Positions 8,730 to 18,381 of a stretch of DNA of 64,000 nt are shown piece by piece (position 1 is the first letter of the stretch; the number at the start of each line of letters is the position of its first letter). The stretch is from positions 1 to 64,000 of the forward strand of contig NZ_FOCL01000016.1 of NCBI RefSeq assembly GCF_900110105.1, in the 5' to 3' direction. The position numbers and the translations under genes were made by a program. The notes below the pieces were generated by a model, which was not told where the DNA came from, made no database searches, and was given only the letters and a program-made list of their open reading frames with translations. The stretch is from Mucilaginibacter gossypiicola (lineage in GTDB: Bacteria; Bacteroidota; Bacteroidia; Sphingobacteriales; Sphingobacteriaceae).

Positions 8730-10652
8730 CTAAATTTTTGTGAGGCTTAAGGTTTCTTTATATAGCGGGAACAGGGTTTCAAGTACCTTATTCCATTGTT
8801 CAAATTCATCATTTGTAGTCATCAGGTGATCGTTATCAAACTCCTGGGTTAGTATTACATAATTGTCTTTCTGTTCATACTTTAAATCAAAACCCCAGGT
8901 TTTATTATGGAAACTTTTGCTTTGTGGCAAGTATGAAACCTTATAACCGTCAGGTACTTTAAATAAGGTTACATATTTAGTTTCAAAGTTGAAATCGTGT
9001 TCTATAGGTACTTTTCGTTTGGGATAATCGATACGTGAACTCTGAAAAAACTTAAAAAGATTAAGGTTCAGGTAATAATCATTCCCCAGCTTTTTAGCAT
9101 AAGCGGGTAAGCTAAAATCAGCCGACATAGAAAACTCTCCCGCGCTTTTCTTTTTATCAATATTGAAGGTGTCGAGCTTAAACTTATTTGATCCCCTTTC
9201 AAGTTGGTTCTCCATAATTTCAGCCATGTTTTTTTTGTCCCAGTAAATAAGTTTGCCATGCATCTCCATGGCGAAGTATCCCTTAAAATCCTTTTTTACG
9301 TGGCCCTTTATGCCGGTAGGGGTGAGCGTTAACCAGGTTGAATCAATCAGTACGTTTTTGTTTTTCTCAATAACAGGCACCTTTAAAATTTGAAAATCTT
9401 TTTCGTTTACAGCTATCATAGCTTCTTTATCCTGTATGGCCGACGATGGCATTCCGAAAACGCAGGTGGGATCTGTTCCATCCAAAAAAACGAACTTATC
9501 GTTAAGCTTGATAGTGCAAATCATATGGTTACTAACCAACGGTAGTGGAGTTTTGATAAAGCTGTACGGTAAGTCGCGCGTACCTATCCAGGTAAAGTAG
9601 GCTTTTACACCTGCCACGTTAAGCATTTCGGTAAGGATGCTGGCCATATCCTTACAATCTCCAAAACGCCGGCTGCAGACCAAGCCTGCATCACGGGGTA
9701 TAAAGCCGCCCATTCCATCTTCAAAAGCAACATATTTAATGTTATTTTGAACCCATGCATATATGTTTCTTGCCTTAAGTTCTTCAGAGTTTATCCCTTT
9801 TGTCAAAGAATCTACAATATGTTTAAGCTCGGGGCTGGTTTGGTTATTTACAGTTTTTATGTAATTATAACTCAGATGGTACAGATCGTTTACATTGGAT
9901 AAGTATGAGGTGTTGCTTCCCTGGTTATTTTTATAGCTTCCGATGTAAAAAACCACATGGGGCGAATACCATGCAAAACCGGGCGCATCATCGTAACTTT
10001 TATCGGCCGGGCAGTTTTTATACTGAAATGTATAAACGTTATTACGATGTTCTGTTTTTACGCTTACCGTTATATTGCTGGTATCTAATCCTATAAGCTG
10101 ATATTTTAACGATATATCTTTAGATACGGTTAATTTTAATTCGCTGTTAATGGTAGGTATGTTGCTTGTGAAATAAAAAGGCGATAAAAGATGCGGATCT
10201 TTATTAAACCATGATACCTGTAAGTTTCCTATAGCGCCGGGCTCAACCGAGGGGAAGTGAAAGGTTGTTTCTTTAATATCATCGTAAAAAACAAATCCCT
10301 CTTTATCAGTATTGGTTTTAAACTCGCTAACCTTTAATTTTTTATCATCGGGAGTTCGGGTGAATGCCTCATATGATACCAGTTGGTGAAAATCGCTGTG
10401 CGAAAAACCAAATTTGCCCATATAGGCTGTGGCACTGCCCAAAAGGTATTCTATCTGCTGCAACTCTTTACTTGTTACATACGGTTCGCCGTTCTTTAAA
10501 TCAATGTTATATTCATAAACACGGTTTAAAAGCACGGCTTTTTCATCGGGGAACTGCTTACGTAAGGCGTCAAAACTTTGGGCCTTTACTAAACCCGAAA
10601 ACAAAGAGAAACACAGACATAAAGGAAAAAACAACAGCAGCGGCCTATTCAT
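8730..10652 (-). CDS. Exported DUF3857 / transglutaminase-superfamily protein, triad intact
   Basis: About 640 residues. The ATG at 10652 (MNRPLLLFFPLCLCFSLFSG) is preferred over one 24 bp upstream because it starts the signal peptide; it overlaps the preceding gene by 8 bp. DUF3857 covers about 60-240 and the transglutaminase core about 285-400, with Cys333 in FGDCKD, His376 in SNHMIC and Asp391 in FLDGTD. Superfamily members act as proteases or transamidases; the substrate here is unknown. A C-terminal beta-rich domain follows. Tight coupling with the TPR/MORN gene and the degenerate paralogue suggests the three products work together in the periplasm or outer membrane. Confidence 0.85.
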   Translation of the reverse strand: MNRPLLLFFPLCLCFSLFSGLVKAQSFDALRKQFPDEKAVLLNRVYEYNIDLKNGEPYVTSKELQQIEYLLGSATAYMGKFGFSHSDFHQLVSYEAFTRTPDDKKLKVSEFKTNTDKEGFVFYDDIKETTFHFPSVEPGAIGNLQVSWFNKDPHLLSPFYFTSNIPTINSELKLTVSKDISLKYQLIGLDTSNITVSVKTEHRNNVYTFQYKNCPADKSYDDAPGFAWYSPHVVFYIGSYKNNQGSNTSYLSNVNDLYHLSYNYIKTVNNQTSPELKHIVDSLTKGINSEELKARNIYAWVQNNIKYVAFEDGMGGFIPRDAGLVCSRRFGDCKDMASILTEMLNVAGVKAYFTWIGTRDLPYSFIKTPLPLVSNHMICTIKLNDKFVFLDGTDPTCVFGMPSSAIQDKEAMIAVNEKDFQILKVPVIEKNKNVLIDSTWLTLTPTGIKGHVKKDFKGYFAMEMHGKLIYWDKKNMAEIMENQLERGSNKFKLDTFNIDKKKSAGEFSMSADFSLPAYAKKLGNDYYLNLNLFKFFQSSRIDYPKRKVPIEHDFNFETKYVTLFKVPDGYKVSYLPQSKSFHNKTWGFDLKYEQKDNYVILTQEFDNDHLMTTNDEFEQWNKVLETLFPLYKETLSLTKI

Positions 10653-13600
10653 TTTTAGCAGATAAAAGTTTACCATAGTAGTAGTTCAGTGTTTTAACCA
10701 GCTTACCGTTTTCATTAAAATACCTGGTTGGGCCATGGCTTATCCCATTTATATAATGTATTTCCTTTTTCAAATTCCCGTTGTTATAAAATTCTTTGCA
10801 AGTGCCATCGGGGTTGTCATTTACATAATAGTATTCCAGCTCTGTTTTTCCGTTGGGATAATAGTTTTTTGTTAAGCCTTCGGCCGTGCCATATGCAGGT
10901 TTATCGGCAGAGCGTACCTGGCCATTAGTATAATAAATGGCATCATTGCCATTTTTAACACCATCACTATAGGCACATTCGCGGGAGAGTTTTCCGTTTT
11001 GGAAATATGCTTTTATGGAGCCATTTAAAAAGTCAATTGGTTTTTCGGGTACCAATTTACCATCGGGCCCTAAATATGAATAGGATACTGCAAGATTGTT
11101 GCTAAATCTTACCTGGTAAGCGAGGCTGCCATCGGGGTCATATTTTTTTGAGATACCGTCAAGGATACCGTTTTTATAATTGCCTATATAATCTTTTATG
11201 CCGGTTTCAAAAAAGTAGGTTTTTTCTCCGTCAATTTCATCTGCAGCATAATTAGCGGCGCTGCTCAATTTGCCGTCTTCATCGTATGCTTTCCATTCGC
11301 CAATCTTATCGCCATTGCGAAGGCGTCCTTCGCTGTATTTTTTGCCTCCGTAGTAGTAGCTTACATAAGTGCTGTCAATGCTGCCTTTTTTGTAGAAATA
11401 AGAGCTTTCTGTTGAGCCATCGGTATAGTATGATTTAAAAGGGCCATCAAAGTTGCCGTTAACGTAATTGCCCTGTACCCTTAACTGCCCCCCGGGATAT
11501 AGCAGCCGGTACTTTCCCGTACATTTTGGAAATGTATCAACTGCAATTACATTTTCTAAGGTATCATACTGGGTTATTTTTTCGAGCCAGCCCAAATGGT
11601 ATTTTTCTTCCATGTTTTTTTTACCATTGTGATCGTAGCTTTCTTTATAGCCATAAACGTCATCATTTAAATAGTATGACCGGTTACTTAATTTGCCACC
11701 CTCGTCGTAAAAAAGCCATTCGCCCTGGTGTTGTCCCTCACGAAGCCAGCCTTCTGATTCGGGGTTGCCATTTTGATAAAAGGTTGTTAAATACCCGTCA
11801 TGCTTACCATCTGTTAAGTTAATTTCTGATTTAATTTTTCCGTTAAGAAAGTAAGTAACAGAAGGGCCGTTCATAACCCCGTTTTTATACTGGTTTATCT
11901 GGTTTATTTTACCCGATGGATAAAATATAGTATCCGGCCCATCCAATTCGCCTTTTGCGTTATAGTAAGCATGTGCGTTTTTATAACCGTCGGTATGGTA
12001 CGAAATGATGTTAATAGCATCACTTTTTATATTGGCTGTATAAATTTTATTACCCGCCTGGTTAAGATAATCTACCAGCCTTGGAACATCGTTATTATAA
12101 ACGTATTTTGAAAGCACTTTACCGTTTTCATAATAAGTTATCGCTTCGCCGTCTATTTTTCCTTTTTTGCGGGTGTAACTGGTCAGTATCTGCCCGTTTT
12201 CATAAAACTCCTGATGTGGGCCGTCTTCGGCCCCACCAATGTAATGCCGCTTTTCTTTAACCTTGCCCGATGCATAATAGTAGGTAAAATCACCCTCCGG
12301 GTTGTCCTTTATAAATTGCCCTTCGGTATCCGTGTGCCCGTTTTCGTAATAGGCTTTGTAAGGTCCATCTATTTTTCCTGCAACATAATGCGTAGTGCTT
12401 TTAACTTTGCCACTTTTAAAATATTCTGTTACCAGACCATTAAGTAGATTGGCAGTATAGTGGTTAACTATTTCCAGGTTACCGTTTTCGTAAAACTGTT
12501 TCTCTTCACCCTCTTTTTTGTCAAGTTTATAATTAACAGATGAACGTGTATTGCCGTTATAGTAATAGGTGGTAACCAGCCCTTCCGCAACTCCGTTTAC
12601 ATAAGTTTCGCGCGAGGTTAGATTGCCGTTATCGTAATAATACTCCTGCACGCCGGTTAGCTTGCCTTCCTTAAAAAGTTCCTTTGCCCTGATGTCTCCG
12701 TTTCTGAAATAATAAGTCCACAGGCCTTCCCGTTTACCGGCAGAACTGTAATTACCGGTTGATTTTTTATTGCCTGCAGGGTAATCTGATTCCCATGGCC
12801 CAATTACTGTTTGGCCATTATTAATTAAGGTTCCCCTTCCTATAAATTTACCATCTTCAAAATAGTATTTAACCTTAATTGAATCCCGTTTAGTAAAATT
12901 CAGTTCGCGGGTGCTTCTTACAAGGTTAAAATAGGCTGCGGCATCGCTAACAAAGGCATCAAGAACTTTTTTATTCTTTTTATTGTAGTCCTGCACCTGT
13001 GGGATATTTACGTTGGAGAAGGCGTGGAATACAAAAGGTTCAAATTTGCCTTCGCTGTAAACTTTTTTATAAAACGGGAGATAATACTGTACCCAAAAGT
13101 CCCTGCTCTCTTTTTTGTATTCCATTTTTTCAAAAACGGCCTGCATTTGCCTTGAAATAGGATCATCAATTGATATAATGGTTTTATATGATTTGTCGAG
13201 CGCTATTTTTGAAAGCACTATTTCTTCTATTTCTCCATAAGCTTCATCCTGAGGGCCTGAGCGCTTGTTTTTCAATTCAAGTATATCATCGGTACTTTTT
13301 GTTATTTTATCTAACATATTGATCGACTTTGACCAATATTTACCCTCGGGGTTAACCATTAAATAGCCCGTAAAACTTAAAAATGCCTGTATTATTTTAC
13401 CCTGTTGTAATGCCATTAAACCTAATTGATAATGAGCGCTATACATATATGGGTTTATAAGTAAAGTTTTTTCAAATTGTGCTTCGGCATCGGCATAACG
13501 TTTTAATGCAATCAGCGCAACGCCTTTATTAAAATACAGGAGGGAGTAAGCCGGGTATTTAGCTATGGCAATGTCAAAAACTTTGATGGCGTTTTCGGGT

Positions 13601-13941
13601 TGCTGCATATCGTTCAGCGTATTTCCGTACGTGTTATAAAGGTCGGGTTCAAATTCACGCTGCTCTTTCATGGAAAGGCCTTCCTTGCAATATTTTATTG
13701 CCTGGGTAAATTGGCTGTCGGCTTCGCAGTTGATAGCTTTTTCATAAATGGCCCGTACGTAATTGGTGTCGCTGCGGTTTACTTTGCCAAGCAATTTAAG
13801 CGCGGGTTTATACTGACTGGAGTCGTAAAGCGTTGCAGCTTTATCAATCAGTTCGCCTGAATTTATGAGTTCAACTTTTTGCGCAAATGATGTTTTAGAT
13901 AAAACAAATAGTAGTAAAAACGAGAAAAAAAAATACTTCAT
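10645..13941 (-). CDS. Exported TPR + MORN-repeat protein
   Basis: 1098 residues with signal peptide (MKYFFFSFLLLFVLSKTSFAQ). Tetratricopeptide-type helices fill about 40-220 (KVFDIAIAKYP, LYFNKGVALIALKRYADAEAQFEKTLLINP). From about 365 to the end the sequence is a long run of MORN_2/YwqK-type repeats of about 23 residues with the pattern 'G.....YY.NG.....' (for example EYYYDNGNLTSRETYVNG). Such repeats form extended beta-hairpin surfaces, but the ligand is not predictable. It is first of three genes; its stop overlaps the next start by 8 bp, so translation is probably coupled. The annotation 'toxin-antitoxin YwqK antitoxin', often given to this repeat, is not supported here. Confidence 0.85.
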   Translation of the reverse strand: MKYFFFSFLLLFVLSKTSFAQKVELINSGELIDKAATLYDSSQYKPALKLLGKVNRSDTNYVRAIYEKAINCEADSQFTQAIKYCKEGLSMKEQREFEPDLYNTYGNTLNDMQQPENAIKVFDIAIAKYPAYSLLYFNKGVALIALKRYADAEAQFEKTLLINPYMYSAHYQLGLMALQQGKIIQAFLSFTGYLMVNPEGKYWSKSINMLDKITKSTDDILELKNKRSGPQDEAYGEIEEIVLSKIALDKSYKTIISIDDPISRQMQAVFEKMEYKKESRDFWVQYYLPFYKKVYSEGKFEPFVFHAFSNVNIPQVQDYNKKNKKVLDAFVSDAAAYFNLVRSTRELNFTKRDSIKVKYYFEDGKFIGRGTLINNGQTVIGPWESDYPAGNKKSTGNYSSAGKREGLWTYYFRNGDIRAKELFKEGKLTGVQEYYYDNGNLTSRETYVNGVAEGLVTTYYYNGNTRSSVNYKLDKKEGEEKQFYENGNLEIVNHYTANLLNGLVTEYFKSGKVKSTTHYVAGKIDGPYKAYYENGHTDTEGQFIKDNPEGDFTYYYASGKVKEKRHYIGGAEDGPHQEFYENGQILTSYTRKKGKIDGEAITYYENGKVLSKYVYNNDVPRLVDYLNQAGNKIYTANIKSDAINIISYHTDGYKNAHAYYNAKGELDGPDTIFYPSGKINQINQYKNGVMNGPSVTYFLNGKIKSEINLTDGKHDGYLTTFYQNGNPESEGWLREGQHQGEWLFYDEGGKLSNRSYYLNDDVYGYKESYDHNGKKNMEEKYHLGWLEKITQYDTLENVIAVDTFPKCTGKYRLLYPGGQLRVQGNYVNGNFDGPFKSYYTDGSTESSYFYKKGSIDSTYVSYYYGGKKYSEGRLRNGDKIGEWKAYDEDGKLSSAANYAADEIDGEKTYFFETGIKDYIGNYKNGILDGISKKYDPDGSLAYQVRFSNNLAVSYSYLGPDGKLVPEKPIDFLNGSIKAYFQNGKLSRECAYSDGVKNGNDAIYYTNGQVRSADKPAYGTAEGLTKNYYPNGKTELEYYYVNDNPDGTCKEFYNNGNLKKEIHYINGISHGPTRYFNENGKLVKTLNYYYGKLLSAKNE

Positions 13942-14033
13942 ATGATAAGGGGCAAATCAATTCTATTTGCAAGAGTGAAAATAAAATAAATTCGCAAACA
14001 AATAAAGTGTTTTTGTGTATTAACGGTTTACAT

Positions 14034-14597
14034 CTATTTTCTTACTTCGTAGCATAGTTCTACCATGCCGCTTTTATGGGCTGTTACACTTTTTAGATGT
14101 AATGCCTGTTCTTGCCCTATCTGATCAAAAAACGGAATGCCTTCACCTAAAATAACCGGCAGGATTGATTGTCTTATTTCATCGGTAAGGTTTAACCGGA
14201 TGAAATCTTTGGCAAGTTTGGCGCCGCCTACCAGCCAAACATTTTTGTAGTTTGGTTTCAGTTGTTCATCTACAAACATGTGCAAATCGCCCGAATAGAT
14301 TTTAATGTTCGGCCGGTCAACGGGCAGTTTTCTGTGGGTTAATACAATAGTTGGTACATCTCCGTAAGCCCAGCCATATGATTTTGAAAGTTCTAAAGCG
14401 TGTTCATAGGTACGGGCACCCATTATATAGCAATCTATCGTTTTTAAAAACTCTTTTGCATCCTCTTCTGTAACATTAACACCCTGCTCATAATTGTCGG
14501 ATGTTTCAAACCACGAAACGCTATTGTCTTTTTTGGCAATATAGCCGTCAACACTTGAAACCATATGTATGGTTATTTTAAATGAATCTGTTGCCAT
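14034..14597 (-). CDS. Dihydrofolate reductase / RibD C-terminal family protein
   Basis: 187 residues with no export signal. Family motifs are the N-terminal strand and substrate loop (SSVDGYIAKKDNSVSWF), a mid-region IMGARTYEHAL (like the 'MGRKTYE' motif of DHFR-like reductases), TIVLTHRKLP, and VWLVGGAKLAKDFI with the NADPH-binding double Gly. Proteins of this type reduce pteridine- or riboflavin-like compounds with NADPH, and many are uncharacterised 'dihydrofolate reductase family proteins'. It is monocistronic; a 92-bp gap precedes the TPR/MORN gene on the same strand. Confidence 0.85.
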   Translation of the reverse strand: MATDSFKITIHMVSSVDGYIAKKDNSVSWFETSDNYEQGVNVTEEDAKEFLKTIDCYIMGARTYEHALELSKSYGWAYGDVPTIVLTHRKLPVDRPNIKIYSGDLHMFVDEQLKPNYKNVWLVGGAKLAKDFIRLNLTDEIRQSILPVILGEGIPFFDQIGQEQALHLKSVTAHKSGMVELCYEVRK

Positions 14598-14736
14598 GGG
14601 TGCATTGTTTATTTAGAAAAAGTGTTGTGGGCTGTAATTCTTTAGCAAGATTGTTTATTTAACAAGAATCATCAGCTAAACAAATGTAGATAAAGGGATT
14701 ATCTGTTGCCAATAGCTAATGTTATACAGTGCATAT

Positions 14737-14777
14737 AAAAGCAGCAAGCTTTTGGGGGAAGAAGGCTTGCTGCTTTT
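14737..14777. terminator. Strong bidirectional terminator hairpin
   Basis: A 13-bp stem aaaagcagcaagc/gcttgctgctttt with A and T runs at its base lies in the 422-bp gene-free stretch 14598-15019. It is 240 bp past the GH32 stop and upstream of the reductase, so it insulates the fructan operon from its neighbour. Confidence 0.7.
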
Positions 14778-14833
14778 GTACTTTATTTATCGGAAGAGAC
14801 TTCAGATGGGGGGAGAAAAATTTAAGATTTGAT

Positions 14834-14863
14834 TTTGTTTTGCTAAAAATATTAGTATTTTTG
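14834..14863 (+). promoter_or_regulatory. Bacteroidota-type promoter with no annotated gene
   Basis: TTTG at 14834-14837 and TATTTTTG at 14856-14863 match the -33 TTTG and -7 TAnnTTTG consensus with 18 bp between them. No plus-strand ORF follows; a hairpin at 14950-14980 could end a transcript of about 110-120 nt. Confidence 0.4.
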
Positions 14864-14949
14864 TATTGAACAAAACGGAGTAATACACTGATTAAGTTCA
14901 GAATAAATAATCTTTTACCTAAACCATATCACAGAGAATAAATCTGTAG

Positions 14950-14980
14950 GAATTGCACCTCCACTTGGAGAGTGCAATTC
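14950..14980. terminator. Hairpin between the fructan operon and the upstream region
   Basis: gaattgcac (14950-14958) pairs exactly with gtgcaattc (14972-14980). On the plus strand it is followed by a T-rich run (tgtttcaaatctttttg), terminator-like. On the minus strand it lies 40 bp after the GH32 stop but lacks a strong U-tract. Confidence 0.5.
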
Positions 14981-15019
14981 TGTTTCAAATCTTTTTGTTC
15001 TTTGGCTCTGTGCTAACCG

Positions 15020-16549
15020 TTATTTCCAAATAGATTTCAGGCCCGAAATACTAAGGTTATCAATCATCAATTTTCCGTTTGTTTTAATGGCAAGTTTGCT
15101 GAAGTCTTCGGTTGGGAAATAAATTGTGGTCATGGTGGTTAAACCACCGTCGGCAAACAACTCTACAGATGATTTATCGATTACCAAAGTGAGGTCCGAA
15201 TTTTTAGCTGTGCTTAACCGTGGTGCAGTAAAGCGACCCGAAAAGTCTTTTTGAAAATCCATTTTCCCGGCTTTGGTACGGTCTATATAATATTGCTCCT
15301 TCGTTTGGTCATAACCTATAAGCACTTCTTCGCCTTTGGCGTTTGATAGCCTGATGCCATAATCTTTCAAAGTATTGAGGCTTAGTTTTAAAACATAGCG
15401 GCTTTTGAGCTTATTGATTTTTGAAGAAAGATCAAGAGAACCGTTAACCGTAAGCTGGCTTAATGCAATAGGTTTCGTCTCGATGTTTTTTAGCTCGGCT
15501 ACCGGCCTGGAAGCCAGTAAAATTTGCCCTTTGCTTTGCTGCAGGCTGAGTTCACGTGCGATAGTTGCTGCGTTGCGCCATGTTTTTGTTGGTACCTGGT
15601 TGGCATATTGCCAGTTGCTCATCCATCCTAAAAATATTTTACGATTGCCGGTGTTGCTCCAGGTGATACCAGCATATTCGTCCGGACCGTAATCAAGCCA
15701 CCTGGTGCTTGAATCAAGGGGACTAAACTTGTTCCCGTCAAAATTCCCTACAAAATATTGGGTTGCCGAGCCTCCATTGGGCCCGCCGGGGTTAAGATTT
15801 ACGATCAGGATCCAATAGGTTTTTCCGTTCATTTTTAGCGTAAATAGGTCGGGGCATTCCCATACGCCTCCATGTGCACCTTCTTTAAGCCCGAATTCAC
15901 TTTCCTTTTTCCAGTTTTTAAGATCGGGGGCCGAATAGAAGGAGATATGGTCCTGCGTTGCAAGGGTCATTATCCATTTTTTTTCCGGGGCATACCACAT
16001 CACCTTAGGGTCGCGAAAATCTTTGATTCCCGGGTTTTTGAGCACCGGGTTGCCGCTGTATTTAGTCCATGAGCTGCCGCCATCCAGGCTGTAGGCAAGG
16101 CTTTGGTTTTGAAATTTATCGGTACCCTCTTTTTCGCCTTTAGGGTCATGATGGGTAAATATGGCTACCAGGGGTGTTTTGCCATTTTTACCGAAACCGG
16201 ATGTATTATTGGCATCAACAACAGCACTACCCGAAAAGATATATCCAAGACTATCGGGGTATAAAGCGATAGGTAATTGTTTCCAGTGGATCAGGTCTTT
16301 ACTTTCGGCATGGCCCCAGTGCATTGGCCCCCACACAATATCTTTTGGATAATACTGAAAAAACAAGTGATAGGTACCGTTATAATAAACCATACCGTTA
16401 GGGTCGTTCATCCAATGTGCAGCGGGCGAAAAATGTACCTGCGGCCGGTATTGCTCTGTGTAAGTTTTTTGGGGCGAATCCTGGGCTTTGCAGATACCAT
16501 TTACGATAGTAAATGCAATCAGCATTAATATGCCACATTTTGTTTTCAT
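15020..16549 (-). CDS. GH32 fructan hydrolase (levanase/inulinase type)
   Basis: 509 residues with signal peptide (MKTKCGILMLIAFTIVNG, cleavage near KAQ). The GH32 five-blade propeller is unmistakable: nucleophile Asp49 in HWMNDPNG, transition-state stabiliser Asp180 in DFRDPK, and acid/base Glu231 in WECPDLF. A C-terminal beta-sandwich (about 370-509) ends with SVELFADGG, a family hallmark. It releases fructose or fructo-oligosaccharides from levan, inulin or sucrose outside the cytoplasm. Last gene of the locus MFS-kinase-SusC-SusD-GH32; a hairpin separates it from susD, perhaps tuning its expression. Only one GH32 is present, fewer than in the related Bacteroides locus. Confidence 0.95.
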   Translation of the reverse strand: MKTKCGILMLIAFTIVNGICKAQDSPQKTYTEQYRPQVHFSPAAHWMNDPNGMVYYNGTYHLFFQYYPKDIVWGPMHWGHAESKDLIHWKQLPIALYPDSLGYIFSGSAVVDANNTSGFGKNGKTPLVAIFTHHDPKGEKEGTDKFQNQSLAYSLDGGSSWTKYSGNPVLKNPGIKDFRDPKVMWYAPEKKWIMTLATQDHISFYSAPDLKNWKKESEFGLKEGAHGGVWECPDLFTLKMNGKTYWILIVNLNPGGPNGGSATQYFVGNFDGNKFSPLDSSTRWLDYGPDEYAGITWSNTGNRKIFLGWMSNWQYANQVPTKTWRNAATIARELSLQQSKGQILLASRPVAELKNIETKPIALSQLTVNGSLDLSSKINKLKSRYVLKLSLNTLKDYGIRLSNAKGEEVLIGYDQTKEQYYIDRTKAGKMDFQKDFSGRFTAPRLSTAKNSDLTLVIDKSSVELFADGGLTTMTTIYFPTEDFSKLAIKTNGKLMIDNLSISGLKSIWK

Positions 16550-16606
16550 AATTTAAGCTTTTATTGGTTTTATATTGAGCAGGGTAATGCAAAAACTTTA
16601 ATAGCG

Positions 16607-16640
16607 AAAATCCCGGCCTGCTATATCAGACCGGGTTTTC
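16607..16640 (-). terminator. Hairpin between susD-like and GH32 genes
   Basis: cccggcctg/cagaccggg form a 9-bp stem with one mismatch and a 6-nt loop, followed on the minus strand by attttc. It sits inside the operon, so it could be a partial terminator or RNA-processing site that lowers GH32 expression relative to susCD. Confidence 0.45.
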
Positions 16641-16656
16641 GTTATTTTATTATAGT

Positions 16657-18363
16657 TTAATATCCAGGGTTTTGTTTATATAAACCGTTGGTGAATGTAA
16701 TTTCTGATTGTGGAATTGGGAGATATTCATCTCTACCGGCAGTAAATTTAGCCGTTGCTAAAAATGGCCTTCTCACTTTTTCAACGTTAATATAGTCGTT
16801 TAAAGTTTTTTCTGCAATTCCCCATCTAACTAAATCAAAGAAACGTGCGCCTTCGGTTGCAAATTCCAACCGCCTTTCCCATTGTAGCGCTTTACGGGCA
16901 TAGTCCTGGGTCCAGTTTGCCGAAGTGTAGGGTTTTAAATTGTAAGATGAAGGAAAGGTCCCGTCCAGTTTTTTAAGGCGTCCGGTACTGGCAGCAGCCC
17001 TGTTTCTGATTTGATTTATTAACGGCAGCGCATTTGCCTGCTGGCCTAACTCAATATAAGCTTCGGCCTGCATTAACAAGATATCATCATACCTCAGGAT
17101 ATCATAGTTTTTAGCCGAGCCCATAAATGGCCCAAGCTTAAAATAAGATGAGCTTGTGGCTAATTGCTGGTTGCGCATGGTATGGAAATTACCGTACACA
17201 CCCGGATCACGTACCCAGCTATTGCTGAATGGTTTGGTGTTGTCATATTTATACGGATGCCCGTCTATACCAACAGTATGATCTAACCGTGGGTCTACGG
17301 TAACTTTTGATAAATCGGCTATGCTATTGTTAAACGTATCAAAATTAGGCAGGCCGTTGGCATCAGTTGTATAGGCATTAACTAAGTTCTGGCTTGCAGC
17401 GTGGAACCCGCAGCAGCCATATTGAGGTGCCCCGTGCGGATAGTTCAACCCATCTTCAAAATTTAAACGCCCGGCGGTAGTACCATCATTGATGGTAAAT
17501 TGTATGGCGAATACCGATTCGGGGCCGTTCTCTGTTTCAGGTAAAAAGTTATCAGCAATATCGGGGCTTAGCGAGTATTTACCAGATGCTATAACTGCTT
17601 GTGTAAGTGTAACAACCTCCTGTAACCTTGTTTTATTGATATTGATCACATGGTGATTATTATCCTGCTCGTATGCCTGGTATAATTTTAATTTGGCTAA
17701 ATAAGCCTGGGCATTCAACTTATTGGCCCTTGCTAAATCAGGCTGTGTGGCTGGTAAATTATCAACTGCATATTGAAAATCGGCTGCGATTTTATTCCAT
17801 GAATCATCATTTGATAAAGTATTTGAAACTTTGAGGATATCGGCAGCAGTTGCAGTTTCGTCAAAAATGGGAATGTTTTTGTACAGCAACTTCATGGTAA
17901 AATAGCTATGAGCACGCAAAAACTTCAATTCGGCCAAACGGATCTTTTTGTTTGGGAAATCAGCATCCGAAAGTGAATTAACCGCCCTAAGCGCTACGTT
18001 TGCCCTTGAAATTGATTTGAACAGGTTTTTCCAGGTTCGTGAAACAAACGAATCCATAGAGGGGGTTACCAGGTTGTAATGCTCCAAAGCATCTACCTCG
18101 CCAACATCGCCTGTACCGCCACCGCCTTTGTAGGCATCATCTGAGCGAACGCTGCCGTAAGCCCAGTCGCTGTATATTGGCCCAATCATATCGCCGTTTC
18201 CGATAGCTGCATAAGCTGCAGTTACCAAACCTTCAACAGCATCGGGTGATTTTAAATCTGAAGATGATAGTACACCCTTTGGTGTATAATCTAATGCTTT
18301 TTTACAGGAGCTTAAAATTATCAGCCCCGATAAAACAGTTGTTACTAATATTTTCGCTTTCAT
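16657..18363 (-). CDS. SusD/RagB-type surface glycan-binding lipoprotein
   Basis: 568 residues. The lipoprotein signal has Cys20 in LILSSCKKALDY. The SusD N-terminal region (about 22-220, with helical TPR-like elements such as LAELKFLRAHSYFTMKLLY) and the C-terminal RagB/SusD domain (DILRYDDILLMQAEAYIELGQ, LEFATEGARFFDLVRWG) are both complete. It caps the SusC channel on the cell surface and hands over glycan, here presumably fructan or its fragments given GH32 and fructokinase alongside. It starts 18 bp after susC. Confidence 0.95.
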   Translation of the reverse strand: MKAKILVTTVLSGLIILSSCKKALDYTPKGVLSSSDLKSPDAVEGLVTAAYAAIGNGDMIGPIYSDWAYGSVRSDDAYKGGGGTGDVGEVDALEHYNLVTPSMDSFVSRTWKNLFKSISRANVALRAVNSLSDADFPNKKIRLAELKFLRAHSYFTMKLLYKNIPIFDETATAADILKVSNTLSNDDSWNKIAADFQYAVDNLPATQPDLARANKLNAQAYLAKLKLYQAYEQDNNHHVININKTRLQEVVTLTQAVIASGKYSLSPDIADNFLPETENGPESVFAIQFTINDGTTAGRLNFEDGLNYPHGAPQYGCCGFHAASQNLVNAYTTDANGLPNFDTFNNSIADLSKVTVDPRLDHTVGIDGHPYKYDNTKPFSNSWVRDPGVYGNFHTMRNQQLATSSSYFKLGPFMGSAKNYDILRYDDILLMQAEAYIELGQQANALPLINQIRNRAAASTGRLKKLDGTFPSSYNLKPYTSANWTQDYARKALQWERRLEFATEGARFFDLVRWGIAEKTLNDYINVEKVRRPFLATAKFTAGRDEYLPIPQSEITFTNGLYKQNPGY

Positions 18364-18381
18364 ATTGAATAGTTTTTTTCG

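Noticed and set aside
10645-13941. YwqK-type antitoxin annotation for the MORN-repeat protein
   Set aside because: Length, signal peptide, TPR domain and operon partners argue against a toxin-antitoxin role.
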